Shown: positions 23,477 to 32,060 of the stretch, one piece after another
Numbering within the stretch: the stretch's first letter is position 1
Layout: each line of letters starts with the position of its first letter
From: Candidatus Babelota bacterium
GTDB taxonomy: Bacteria; Babelota; Babeliae; Babelales; Vermiphilaceae
DNA length: 49,494 nt
Reading direction: 5' to 3'
Assembly: GCA_018266085.1 (NCBI GenBank)
Contig: JAFEAZ010000020.1
Span: 1 to 49,494, forward strand
The notes under the pieces: generated by a model
The model's database searches: none
What the model was told of the DNA's origin: nothing
The model's input: the letters and a program-made list of their open reading frames with translations, nothing else
Position numbers and translations under genes: made by a program

Positions 23477-24787
23477 TTACTCTTGCGTGAGATGATAAAT
23501 TATATAATTCAGCGTCTTCTCGCGCAAACAGGCATGCTTCATCTCTTCTTCACTTAATGGCATCTCTTTGCCATCAACTTTACTAATCGGTGGATCGAAA
23601 TAGATAAACTCTTTCATGCGTGGACGCTTGGTGAGATTGAGATAACACTCAATGTCTTGACGTGTTACCTGTAGATTTTCTGCATAAGCGATCTGATCTA
23701 TCAAAATAGTCTCTTTTGCCTGCTTTTGCGCCAACTGAAAAACCCGCTCCTTAAAATCTCGTTGCATGCGATAGACGTGATAATCGGAGTTCGTTTTGAT
23801 GCGATTGAGTACGGCCTTTTGTTGTCGCAATACAAGATGATTGGGTACCGAAAAGGAGTGGCGCGCTAACAGTAAGGCAAGTGAATCTTCTGCCATAGCG
23901 CGACGTTGTGAAATATCGTTGCGATACGAAAAAACCTCGATCAGTTTGCGCATCATATCTTTGTTAGTCTTGAGCTTGAAATGGCGCTTGAAATCATCAA
24001 ATGAAAAATATTTATGATGTAAAATGCTTTTGATCGTAATACAAAAGGTGTAGCGCGCGTTCATGCGATAACTAAAATATTCTTGCAGCGCAGCACTGAT
24101 CGTGCAAAACTGCTCGCCAACGCTTTTACCTAAAAAAATATCTCGCAATGGGCCATCAGCCTCTTCATCACCAATTTTAAGCCATAAACTTTTTTCATGA
24201 GCGCCTAATAAGGGTACGCCTTCAGGGCTCACTAAGCGTACTTCAAAATTAACCCAATCATTTACCGCAACGCTCGATCCGGTTAACGACTTAAGATTTT
24301 CCTTCTCGTCGTTGACAAAATTTTCGACCTGTCTATCAAGATCTTTATACTTTTTTCGTTTTGGGGCTTTGAAGGGAAAATAGCGCCATTCTTGTAGCTC
24401 TAGCTCAGGAAATATCGTTAACTCAAAGGTGAATCGCGCATCCTTGTGCGGCTCGACATCCATGGTCAACAAGCGAGGATCGCCAGCAATGGCGAGTTTG
24501 TGTAGCGTAAGTTGATCGAACAAAAAGCTGAGTGCGAAATAATTAAAGAGAAATTCTTTCAAGTGCTCGGTGAGCGTAGCTCCGAAATGGTGCTCAACGT
24601 AACTTATAGGAATAGAGCCTTTTTGAAAACCTGGAGCTTGGATATGATCACATTGGGCCAAAGTTGCTTGCTCGTAAACAAGACTGACAACATGCTGAGG
24701 TACGGTTATTGCAACTTTGCACAGAGTAGGACGAATTTTTTCTAGTGCAAACGAAAGGCCTGAACTAGAGATATCAAATGATACCAC
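23477..24787 (-). CDS. tig: Trigger factor
   Basis: Trigger factor binds the ribosome exit and folds nascent chains. The 436-residue protein has the three-part layout: an N-terminal ribosome-binding domain, an FKBP-like domain (VAVNDWVNFEVRL), and a long helical C-terminal arm. The ribosome-docking loop, usually GFRxGK, is GFQKGS here, so the contact may be weakened. I chose GTG at 24787, with GGGGAG six bases upstream. A longer frame begins inside the tRNA-Leu gene and reads through it (MAKLVDALDLGSR), an annotation artefact. The tRNA 3' end lies 21 bases upstream and trxB follows two bases after the stop. Confidence 0.88.
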   Translation of the reverse strand: MVSFDISSSGLSFALEKIRPTLCKVAITVPQHVVSLVYEQATLAQCDHIQAPGFQKGSIPISYVEHHFGATLTEHLKEFLFNYFALSFLFDQLTLHKLAIAGDPRLLTMDVEPHKDARFTFELTIFPELELQEWRYFPFKAPKRKKYKDLDRQVENFVNDEKENLKSLTGSSVAVNDWVNFEVRLVSPEGVPLLGAHEKSLWLKIGDEEADGPLRDIFLGKSVGEQFCTISAALQEYFSYRMNARYTFCITIKSILHHKYFSFDDFKRHFKLKTNKDMMRKLIEVFSYRNDISQRRAMAEDSLALLLARHSFSVPNHLVLRQQKAVLNRIKTNSDYHVYRMQRDFKERVFQLAQKQAKETILIDQIAYAENLQVTRQDIECYLNLTKRPRMKEFIYFDPPISKVDGKEMPLSEEEMKHACLREKTLNYIIYHLTQE

Positions 24788-24808
24788 AACTTGCTCCCCT
24801 TTTTTATT

Positions 24809-24895
24809 TGGTGCAAGAGGAGGGACTTGAACCCACACACCCTTTCGGGCTCTGGAACCTAAATCCAGCGCGTCTACCAGTTTCGCCACTCTTGC
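24809..24895 (-). tRNA. tRNA-Leu (anticodon TAG)
   Basis: The 87-base gene has acceptor GCAAGAG paired with CTCTTGC, discriminator A and an encoded CCA (24809-24811). The anticodon stem is CTGGA/TCCAG with loop TTTAGGT (anticodon TAG), followed by a long variable arm (GCCCGAAAGGGT) typical of leucine tRNA and the T arm GGGTTCAAGTCCC. It lies 15 bases after tRNA-Lys and 21 bases before tig. Confidence 0.95.
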
Positions 24896-24910
24896 ACACT
24901 TCTATGCACA

Positions 24911-24985
24911 TGGTGGGCTGCCTTGGAATCGAACCAAGAACCTGCAGATTAAGAGTCTGTTGCTCTACCGTTGAGCTAGCAACCC
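24911..24985 (-). tRNA. tRNA-Lys (anticodon CTT)
   Basis: The 75-base gene has acceptor GGGTTGC paired with GCAGCCC (one G-T pair), discriminator A and an encoded CCA (24911-24913). The anticodon loop is CTCTTAA (anticodon CTT) and the T arm contains GGTTCGATTCC. It is first in a likely transcript tRNA-Lys, tRNA-Leu, tig, trxB. Confidence 0.95.
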
Positions 24986-25018
24986 CATCATCTACCCACT
25001 TTTTTTAATAGTGGCATC

Positions 25019-25047
25019 ATTCTATCAACAACATACACGAATGTAAA
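25019..25047 (-). promoter_or_regulatory. Promoter for tRNA-Lys / tRNA-Leu / tig / trxB
   Basis: On the minus strand TTTACA (25042-25047) and TAGAAT (25019-25024) are 17 bases apart, a good sigma-70 arrangement. The start near 25012 would be 27 bases before the tRNA-Lys 5' end. Confidence 0.65.
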
Positions 25048-25058
25048 TAGAACTTTTT

Positions 25059-25649
25059 TTAAAAAGAAGTAATTTCATGCTCTTTTTTTGCACCGAGCTT
25101 CTCAGCCATTTCGATAGAAGAATCGGTTCCTTTTTGCAGGACATCAGCAAGACGGTTGTTGAAATCTTCAGATATCTTCTTATCTTTTTTCGCGTCGCGT
25201 ATCAAATTTTGAAAATCTTTACGAACGTTTCTTATCTCAACACGACACTCTTCTAATTTTTTTTGCAAGACTTTGACAAGCTCTTGTCGGCGTGAGCTGC
25301 TCATTTCAGGCAACACCAGTTTAATCATGCCGCCGTCATTGGCAGGGCGCAATCCTAAATCTGAGCTGTTCAATGCGCGTTCAATATCTCCAATAGTGCC
25401 CGCATCCCATGGTTGTATGGTGATCAAGCGCGCATCGGGCGCCGCTAGGGATGCAACCTGTTTGAGCGGCATCATGGTGGTTCCGCCGTAACATGAAACC
25501 ATGATATCTTCAATTAAAGAGGTATGTGCACGTCCCGTGCGGATCTTTAAAAGTTCACCTTCAAAATGCTTAATAGGCTTTGCCATCTCAGCATCTAACG
25601 CGGTTTTAAATGATTTCTGGTCATTTTCAATCAAAACAAGATGAAGCAT
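25059..25649 (-). CDS. frr: Ribosome recycling factor
   Basis: RRF works with EF-G to split the ribosome after termination. The 196-residue protein shows the family pattern: an N-terminal helix with LLKIRTGRAHTSLIEDI, the GGTTMMPLKQVASL and IQPWDAGTIGDIERAL blocks, and the C-terminal helices (RRQELVKVLQKKLEE, DKKISED). The N-terminus is about ten residues longer than usual (MLHLVLIEND). AAGGA lies eight bases before the ATG. It follows tsf by 18 bases; pyrH, often found between tsf and frr, is missing here. Confidence 0.96.
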   Translation of the reverse strand: MLHLVLIENDQKSFKTALDAEMAKPIKHFEGELLKIRTGRAHTSLIEDIMVSCYGGTTMMPLKQVASLAAPDARLITIQPWDAGTIGDIERALNSSDLGLRPANDGGMIKLVLPEMSSSRRQELVKVLQKKLEECRVEIRNVRKDFQNLIRDAKKDKKISEDFNNRLADVLQKGTDSSIEMAEKLGAKKEHEITSF

Positions 25650-25667
25650 ATGACATCCTTTTTATAG

Positions 25668-26264
25668 TTATGCACCAATTTCAAAACGCGCAAATCGTTT
25701 GATACGGATATTTTCACCGGTTTTCGCAGCCAACTGCTTAAGTACTTCATCGACGGTGAACTGGTCATTCTTGACGAATGTTTGTTTCAGTAAACAGATG
25801 TCGGAGTACAGTTTTTGCAGTTTGCCTTCAACGATCTGAGCTACGATCTTTTCCGGTTTGCCTGAATCGCTCATCTGAGCAAGAAATACATCTCGTTCAT
25901 GCGAAACAAATGCAGGATCAACATCTTCTGGTGTGAGATAGAGTGGCTTGAGCGCTGCAATATGAAGACACAAGTCTTGTGCAAATTGAGCAACGTCTTG
26001 CGTGCTTGCAACAAAGTCCGTTTCGCAGTTGATTTCTACAAGGACACCAACACGGTTGCCAGGGTGAATATAGGCGTGAACATACCCTTGGGTTGTTTCG
26101 CGTGCTGAGCGTTTTGCCGCTACCGCTGCACCCTGTTTGCGTAGGAGGTCTATCGCTTTTTCAAGATCATTATCAGCCTGTTCAAGCGCTTTTTTGCAAT
26201 CAAGCATGCCGAGGCCTGTTATTTCACGTAATTTTTGGATGAGCGCTTTATCTGCAACTGCCAT
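25668..26264 (-). CDS. tsf: Elongation factor Ts
   Basis: EF-Ts recharges EF-Tu by exchanging GDP for GTP. The 198-residue protein has the N-terminal UBA-like domain (LREITGLGMLDCKKALE) and the TDFVA signature in ETDFVASTQDV. It contains only one core subdomain, so it belongs to the short type. I chose the ATG at 26264 because AGGAG lies six bases upstream and the family starts there; the longer frame adds 30 unconserved residues. rpsB, the usual partner, is not adjacent; argS lies upstream instead. Confidence 0.95.
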   Translation of the reverse strand: MAVADKALIQKLREITGLGMLDCKKALEQADNDLEKAIDLLRKQGAAVAAKRSARETTQGYVHAYIHPGNRVGVLVEINCETDFVASTQDVAQFAQDLCLHIAALKPLYLTPEDVDPAFVSHERDVFLAQMSDSGKPEKIVAQIVEGKLQKLYSDICLLKQTFVKNDQFTVDEVLKQLAAKTGENIRIKRFARFEIGA

Positions 26265-26379
26265 AAGACTCCTGTATGCCAAATATTGGCCTAAAACTTT
26301 AATTCTTACACTATAGGTACTCTTATAGTGTGCCAAAAATGGGTTGTTTATCAACCTGTTCCTGTCACACCCAGGGTTT

Positions 26380-28029
26380 TTACATTTTTTCTGGGCAACT
26401 AATGCCCAAGAGCTTCATGCAGAGTTCGAAATTCTGCTGAATAAGCTTCAAAAGCAATAGTCGGCCGCGACTTTGTTCTGGATTAAGCGTGTCGGCAATA
26501 CGATATTTACCATAATAACGGTGGAATGATTGAGCCAGTTCAAGAGTATAATATGACAAAAGATGCGTCTGATGATTCTGACAAATTTGAAGGAGCAGCA
26601 TTTTGAGCGCAATTATTTTTTTGAGCATCAGTCTGTCATCGGCTCCAGATAGATACTGTATATCGGCGCTCGTTAGGTCGACGAATTCTTGCTGATCAGC
26701 CTTTGCAAAAATACTCTTGATGCGCACATAGGCGTACTGTATGTAGTAGACAGGATTTTCTTCGCTTTTGGTGCATGCTAGATCAAGGTCAAACTCTAGT
26801 TGAGCATCCGCTTTGCGATTCAGATAGAAAAAGCGTGCTACATCGGTGCCAACCTCTTCTATAACCTGATCAAGGCTTACGATGTTTCCTGCGCGCTTTG
26901 ACATGCGAACCTGTTTGCCGTCGGACTTTATCTTGACCAGTTGATACAGGATGGCATCGAATTTAAAGCGTAAATCCATGGCTTGGCGTAGCCCGTCGAG
27001 TCGCTGTACATAACCGTGATGATCGTAGCCAAGTACCATAATGCAGCGATCAAACTTTCGAGAGCCTTTATTGCGTAAATAGGCTGCATCTGCTGCAACG
27101 TAGGTCAGCTCTCCTGATGTTTTTTTCATGACACGATCTTTGTCATCGCCAAAAGTGGTTGACGCGAACCAAAGAGCGCCCTCTTTCTCATACAAATAGC
27201 CCCGTTTGTCAAGTAGATCTAGGGCTGCTTGAATAGAGCCATCGGTGTGCAAGCTTTTTTCGGAAAACCAGACATCAAACGATATGCCATAATCGGTCAG
27301 GGTTTTTTGTATCTGTGCGAGCATTTTTTCTTTGGCATATTGCTGGAAAAAGGTATTCTGTTCGCCCAACACCGCAATGCCATACGCTTGGATACATTCT
27401 TTTGCGAGCTCAATAAGATAGTCGCCTGCATAACATTCTTCAGGTAAAGAGACATCCATGCCACAGGCCTGTTGGCAACGTATTTCGAGCGAGGTGCCAA
27501 GCTTTGTTATTTGCGAGCCTGCATCATTAATATAAAACTCTTTTGTTACCGAGTGTCCTGCAAAGGTCAGGACATTTGCCAGCACATCACCAATAATGCC
27601 GCCGCGGCCATGACCAAAATGTAAGGGTCCAGTCGGGTTTGCGCTTACAAATTCTAGATTTATGCGTTCGCGTGGCATAGTAGCAGGTGCTTTGAAGAGC
27701 TCCTGTTTTTCCGTAAAGAGCGCGGTGGCGAGCTCTTGAAAAGTCTCTGCTTTCAGAAAGATATTCAGAAAGCCAGGTCCTGCCATTTCAATGCGCTCTA
27801 TCGTAGGGTGTTGAAAACCTTGGATAATAATCGTGGCGATTTCGCGTGGATTGCGTTTGGTTTGTTGCGCCAAAATCATGGCGGCGTTGGTTGAAATGTC
27901 GCCAAAGGCTTGTTTAGACTCATCAGCGTTGAGCGTGCATTCCGCTTTCCCTTGGCCGATAGGATTGGCACCAAACGTTGTTTGGAGATAGTCGCCAAAA
28001 GATGCTTCAAACTTATTTAAAATATACAT
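26380..28029 (-). CDS. argS: Arginyl-tRNA synthetase
   Basis: This class I synthetase attaches arginine to tRNA-Arg. It has the N-terminal tRNA D-loop-binding domain, the catalytic SANPTGPLHFGHGRG (HIGH as HFGH), LGYDHHGYVQRL, and a KMSKS-like VRMSKRAGN. The C-terminal DALR-type anticodon domain begins near YVRIKSIF. The 549-residue length is normal. I chose the ATG at 28029, which gives MYILNKFEASF; an earlier start adds nine residues. The 115-base gap downstream before tsf holds a small dyad, ACACTATA/TATAGTGT (26308-26331), of unclear use. Confidence 0.96.
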   Translation of the reverse strand: MYILNKFEASFGDYLQTTFGANPIGQGKAECTLNADESKQAFGDISTNAAMILAQQTKRNPREIATIIIQGFQHPTIERIEMAGPGFLNIFLKAETFQELATALFTEKQELFKAPATMPRERINLEFVSANPTGPLHFGHGRGGIIGDVLANVLTFAGHSVTKEFYINDAGSQITKLGTSLEIRCQQACGMDVSLPEECYAGDYLIELAKECIQAYGIAVLGEQNTFFQQYAKEKMLAQIQKTLTDYGISFDVWFSEKSLHTDGSIQAALDLLDKRGYLYEKEGALWFASTTFGDDKDRVMKKTSGELTYVAADAAYLRNKGSRKFDRCIMVLGYDHHGYVQRLDGLRQAMDLRFKFDAILYQLVKIKSDGKQVRMSKRAGNIVSLDQVIEEVGTDVARFFYLNRKADAQLEFDLDLACTKSEENPVYYIQYAYVRIKSIFAKADQQEFVDLTSADIQYLSGADDRLMLKKIIALKMLLLQICQNHQTHLLSYYTLELAQSFHRYYGKYRIADTLNPEQSRGRLLLLKLIQQNFELCMKLLGISCPEKM

Positions 28030-28195
28030 AGGTCGATTCCGGCAATAATGAAACAATACCGATTATAGTCTAGCGTAACTTTATATAACCTGCCAGGAAC
28101 TCTTGTTCTGTTCCACCTGTCAATACTTTGCACCATTTTCGATAGTCGGTATACTCTCTACGTTTTATATTAGTACAAATATGAAAAAGGTGACT

Positions 28196-29470
28196 ATGGA
28201 CAGGAATAGGTTAATCGCGGTGCTCGTGGGCGCTTTTGCAATCTCTAGCAAGTCGGTTGTCGCCATGCATCTGTTTGACAACCCTCATTTTTATCGGGCA
28301 AGCCATTTTTTCGCCGAACCGCGTTTTGAAAAAAAAGAGCTTACTTCTTTTGATGTGATGGCAAGTAGAGGAGCGACAAAGACGGCTCGTAATGCACAGG
28401 GCAAAAAAGTTGATCTTTTGTCGATCTACGGTCCTGAAAATAGAGCTCTTCTGAAACCGGGTACTTACACCAAGACCTGCGCTACAGTCGAACCAGGACA
28501 GGCTCAGTATCAGAAGAGATCCAATCTCTGTTTGCTTGATCCATCGGTTACGGGAAGCTCCTGTTGCCAAGATCTTTTTATTGGCAAGCTCCATGTGGTT
28601 GATGTGATCTTTCTAGCCACGCAAAACATTCTGCATGGTTTTTTTGTGCAGCTGCATGTGCCGTTTAGAAAGATAGAAATAAGTCAGGTTGGTAGTGCCG
28701 AGTGTTGTTCATGCGATAGCTCAGCCTGTATACCATTGAGCGATGCTGTGCAGCAGCTCTTGGCGCAGCAGGGTCTGTGTCTAGGGGATACCGAAAGTAA
28801 AGGAGTTGGCGAGGTGTCGGCCTATCTTGGGTGGGCTAAAAATTATCAAGATACTGAGCGCGTCGATTTTGTTGATACAACGCTCAAAGTTGGCATTGTC
28901 GCTCCAACGGGCAGCGTGCGCAATGAAGATAGCCTCTTTTCTATTCCAACCGGCTATAATCGTTTTACGGGAGCCTCAATTGGTGCTGATGTTAGTGTGG
29001 GGGCATATCAGTGGCTTACGGTGGGCGCGCATCTGCGCACCATTATTTTTGCAGCTGCGCAAAGATCTGTACGTATGAATACGAGCCCATGCGGCACCGG
29101 ATTTATAAGGCTTGCTTTCGGCGCAGCGCGCATTAAGCCAGGGGCGCTCTACGAAACCGGTCTTTATGTGAAGGCAGACCATATTTTCCGCGGACTCTCA
29201 CTGCTCGCGGGGTATTCATATGTTGGCAAGGGTCATGATGGGCTCACGCCATGCGTTTCTGGCATTGTTCCATCGGTAGCTGGCAACGACCAAGCATTAC
29301 AGCCATGGACGATGCAGACGGTACATTATTTGATTGAGTATGATTTTACCAAACAGAAGCGTTTTATGTGTCCACGTTTGAGTCTCTATTGTGACCAGCA
29401 AATAAGCGGCAAGCGGGTGTTTGACGCCGATATGACCGGCGTCGGTTTCGGTATGGAAGTCTCTTGGTAG
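28196..29470 (+). CDS. Exported barrel-like outer membrane protein, distant relative of the tandem family
   Basis: The 424-residue protein has a signal peptide (MDRNRLIAVLVGAFAISSKSVVA). It has blocks reminiscent of the tandem cluster at 7415-15176: a 'VDVIFLATQNILHGFFVQLHVPF' region comparable in placement to their VHAP segment, then APTGSVRNEDSLFSIPTG and a GADVSVGAYQWLTVGAH strand pair. It ends in GMEVSW, a terminal aromatic residue typical of substrates of the outer membrane assembly machinery. It has several cysteines but no Cys-rich tail. The ATG at 28196 has AAGGTG five bases upstream. The relation is by motif order only, so it is tentative; export to the outer membrane is likely. Confidence 0.7.
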   Translation: MDRNRLIAVLVGAFAISSKSVVAMHLFDNPHFYRASHFFAEPRFEKKELTSFDVMASRGATKTARNAQGKKVDLLSIYGPENRALLKPGTYTKTCATVEPGQAQYQKRSNLCLLDPSVTGSSCCQDLFIGKLHVVDVIFLATQNILHGFFVQLHVPFRKIEISQVGSAECCSCDSSACIPLSDAVQQLLAQQGLCLGDTESKGVGEVSAYLGWAKNYQDTERVDFVDTTLKVGIVAPTGSVRNEDSLFSIPTGYNRFTGASIGADVSVGAYQWLTVGAHLRTIIFAAAQRSVRMNTSPCGTGFIRLAFGAARIKPGALYETGLYVKADHIFRGLSLLAGYSYVGKGHDGLTPCVSGIVPSVAGNDQALQPWTMQTVHYLIEYDFTKQKRFMCPRLSLYCDQQISGKRVFDADMTGVGFGMEVSW

Positions 29471-29565
29471 TTCACCTTTGTGCATACTGTTGCGTGTACT
29501 TGATCTGATCGAGTAGAGTGGTGAAGCAAGTTCTTTGCCTGTCTCGTTTGCAGAAAGGTGTTGCT

Positions 29566-30501
29566 ATGAAGTTTTTTGTGCGCTCTGTTCTCTGTCTCTT
29601 TTTATGTACGTCGTTTTCTGTTCTTGATGCAGCTGAAAAACCGAGTAAGAAATCGTCACTTAAAAAGCTGTTTGGCAGGCATAAGGGGTCACGACTCTCT
29701 CCTATTACTGAACAAGAAGATTCTCCTTCAAACAAAGATGAAGGCAAGCACGACAAAGATCCCGATGCTGCGTCAGCGATTACAACGGGGCGTATTGATG
29801 CTGTATGGGGTATACCGCCGTCGCCAAGGGCATCTTCGGTTGTACATGCCAATCATGGTGAAGAAGCGACTGGATGCAATAACAGGTTCACCATGAAGCC
29901 TACTTTGCAAGATTTTTTTTCAACTCTTGTGAATCTATTAAAGCCGGAAGATCGCGTTGATTATCGCAAGACTTTTTATTGGGAAGCGCCTTCTGCAGAG
30001 ACTATCGGCAAGATGGAGGTCTCTATCAAGCAGATGAATAAAAAAGAGAGAATAGAGAATTCAAAGCGATGCTATGCGCAGCGCTATTTACGGGGAATCG
30101 TTGAGGCAGCTTTTACCTGTGATGCCAGAAAAGAGAATGATTATGGAAAAGAAATGCTTGAAATGCGTAAGAAAGTAGAGAGGTGCCGGCAGGAAGCACA
30201 GCAAGAAACAGCATCGGTGATGATCTCTCTTGAGAAAGAGAAAGCTGCATTACACGAGCACAATAACGCGCTGCAAGAGCAGAACAATAGTTTGCAAGCG
30301 CAGAACACAACATTATCTGCAGAAAAGACTGATCTCATGACAGAAAAAAATGGACTGGCTGAACGTATTGAACGGGATCAGCGGTCGCTGCTTACCTATC
30401 GTTATGCGCTTGGTGCGGCAACTGTTATCGCTGCCGTAAGCCTTGGGATTGCGGGTTATGCTTGGTCAAGCAGCAAGCCGGCTCAGACAACAACGGCATA
30501 A
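29566..30501 (+). CDS. Exported coiled-coil protein with C-terminal membrane anchor
   Basis: No known family is recognised. The 311-residue protein starts with a signal peptide (MKFFVRSVLCLFLCTSFSVLDA). A basic, serine-rich low-complexity region and a middle domain follow, then a long heptad-rich coiled coil at about residues 185-270 (LEKEKAALHEHNNALQEQNN). The C-terminus has one hydrophobic helix (ALGAATVIAAVSLGIAGYAW) and a short tail. This order, export signal then coiled coil then tail anchor, resembles membrane-inserted effectors and tethering proteins in intracellular bacteria, but no homology supports a specific role. AAAGGTG precedes the ATG. The convergent gene on the right begins 13 bases after its stop. 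Confidence 0.65.
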   Translation: MKFFVRSVLCLFLCTSFSVLDAAEKPSKKSSLKKLFGRHKGSRLSPITEQEDSPSNKDEGKHDKDPDAASAITTGRIDAVWGIPPSPRASSVVHANHGEEATGCNNRFTMKPTLQDFFSTLVNLLKPEDRVDYRKTFYWEAPSAETIGKMEVSIKQMNKKERIENSKRCYAQRYLRGIVEAAFTCDARKENDYGKEMLEMRKKVERCRQEAQQETASVMISLEKEKAALHEHNNALQEQNNSLQAQNTTLSAEKTDLMTEKNGLAERIERDQRSLLTYRYALGAATVIAAVSLGIAGYAWSSSKPAQTTTA

Positions 30502-30514
30502 GAAGTGGTGATCG

Positions 30515-30985
30515 CTACTCTTGAAAAGCTTGCATAAGTTTTTGGCCTGTTTGCTCAAAGAGTTGCGTAATAGGATAGAGCTTGCTTTGTTCAACGCTGG
30601 TATATCGGTGTTGAAGCTGATGAAAAAGCGAAAGCAGATATGCACCATCTTCTGCCATGTGCGTATGAGAGTTTTGCTGCATTACAGCGAGCTCATCTAA
30701 ACAGCCGATCAGCCTAACAATGCGGCCGGTGGTAACATCCAAATAGAGCCGCTGATCGATACAATCCTGTGATGTCCTAGGAGCCTGATTTTCTTGCAGA
30801 ACCTGTAGGTCGGCACAAATGGCGATGCTTTCATCAAGCGCATTTTTATACAAAGTTACCGGGAATAAGGTATCAAACGAAAGCTCTTGATAGGTTGCCA
30901 AGCTTGTACTCTGATACCATAGTGCCAAACAGGTCAGCACAAGCCGCCCGGGCAGGCCGTACATGCGCGTACTGATCGATTTCAT
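30515..30985 (-). CDS. Small exported protein of unknown function
   Basis: No known family is recognised. The 156-residue protein begins MKSISTRMYGLPGRLVL with a hydrophobic stretch and possible cleavage after STSLA, so it is probably exported. The rest is mainly helical, with four cysteines (in IGCLDEL, SQDCID and elsewhere). The start ATG at 30985 has a perfect GGAGGT seven bases upstream, and the upstream in-frame ATG overlaps that site, so 30985 is preferred. It converges on the coiled-coil gene. The 272 bases to its right (30986-31257) hold no clear gene. Confidence 0.55.
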   Translation of the reverse strand: MKSISTRMYGLPGRLVLTCLALWYQSTSLATYQELSFDTLFPVTLYKNALDESIAICADLQVLQENQAPRTSQDCIDQRLYLDVTTGRIVRLIGCLDELAVMQQNSHTHMAEDGAYLLSLFHQLQHRYTSVEQSKLYPITQLFEQTGQKLMQAFQE

Positions 30986-31257
30986 CTGATTGACCTCCAT
31001 ACTAGTGCCAGCCATCGATGGCTTTCTCTTTTTACTTTATTTTCGCAATAAATGTTACTAATAGTCAATCTTTGCCCAAAAAGGGCAGAAAAAGAGCGGG
31101 GGAGCGCGGTCGGTGCATTAAAAAATGACGTGGTATGGGTTAGGAGACCTTTCAGTCTGAGGTATCTGCTTGATAAAGCGGTTCCAAAGCGATACGTTAG
31201 CAGAGATATTCAACAAACAGATAATGGATCATGATAAAACTACGAAAATAAGGGCAT

Positions 31258-31965
31258 ATGAAACAGATCATAGCAATCGGTGGTGGCGGCTTAAAATCAA
31301 GTTCAGATGATAAAGCGCCCAGTCTCGACCGTTATATTATTGAACAATCGGGCAAAAAAGAGCCAAAAATCTGTTTTTTGCCGCAAGCTGCTGCAGAATC
31401 AAAAGAATATATTCTCTGGTTTTACCAAACATTTTTAGCCTTGGGCGCCAAGCCTTCATATGTCTCTTTGTTCGGTTCAGTACAAGATGGTTGGAAAGAG
31501 CAGCTTCTGAGCTCAGATATTATCTATGTTGGCGGGGGCAATACACGCAGTATGCTTGCCTTGTGGCGCGAGTGGGGTGTTGATACCCTATTACGCCAAG
31601 CGTATGAGAAGGGAATTATCTTGTGTGGTGTCAGCGCAGGCGCAATCTGTTGGTTTGAGCAATGTGTCACCGATTCCGTATGGCCATTGGGCGTGTTGGA
31701 TTGTTTGGGGATATTGCCAGGAAGCTGTTGTCCGCATTATGATACTGAGTCGGAGCGTCGTCCGGCTTACCTCAAGTATACGCAGAACAAAAGCATACTG
31801 CCGGGCATTGCGTTACAGGATGATGTTGCAGCCCATTATGTTGATGGCAAGCTACATGCGGTGGTTTCGATACGGCATGGCAAAAAGGCATACAGCGTTG
31901 AAGCAGGCAACGAAACGGAACTGCCGGTAGTTTTTATTGTTGGCGACGTAACGTATCCTTGTTAA
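31258..31965 (+). CDS. Peptidase family S51 (peptidase E-like)
   Basis: The 235-residue protein matches the S51 peptidase family, which includes dipeptidase E (Asp-X cleavage). The nucleophile serine is in GVSAGAICWFE, the nearby VGGGNTRSML is the typical preceding loop, and CPHYDTESERR provides the histidine region. There is no signal peptide, so it acts in the cytoplasm, probably trimming peptides. AAGGG is just before the ATG. It is followed by an unrelated polymerase gene 95 bases later. The exact substrate range is not shown by the sequence. Confidence 0.88.
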   Translation: MKQIIAIGGGGLKSSSDDKAPSLDRYIIEQSGKKEPKICFLPQAAAESKEYILWFYQTFLALGAKPSYVSLFGSVQDGWKEQLLSSDIIYVGGGNTRSMLALWREWGVDTLLRQAYEKGIILCGVSAGAICWFEQCVTDSVWPLGVLDCLGILPGSCCPHYDTESERRPAYLKYTQNKSILPGIALQDDVAAHYVDGKLHAVVSIRHGKKAYSVEAGNETELPVVFIVGDVTYPC

Positions 31966-32060
31966 AGAACAGAACGCTTTTGTGATAGAAGGGTAGAAAT
32001 TAATACTGATGATTTTTAACATAAAAAAGCTCATGCATCTTAAAAAGATGGATAGTTTAG

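Noticed and set aside
24788-24889. N-terminal extension of trigger factor (MAKLVDALDLGSR)
   Set aside because: It is translated from the tRNA-Leu gene; a GTG start with GGGGAG upstream at 24787 fits the family.
26308-26331. Dyad ACACTATA/TATAGTGT between argS and tsf as a terminator
   Set aside because: No T run follows on the minus strand and the stem is AT-rich; function undecided.
26265-26354. 30-residue N-terminal extension of EF-Ts
   Set aside because: The family starts at MAVADKALIQ and AGGAG supports the ATG at 26264.
31052-31234. 60-residue plus-strand frame between the small exported gene and peptidase S51
   Set aside because: No ribosome-binding site, no recognisable composition or motif; likely chance.
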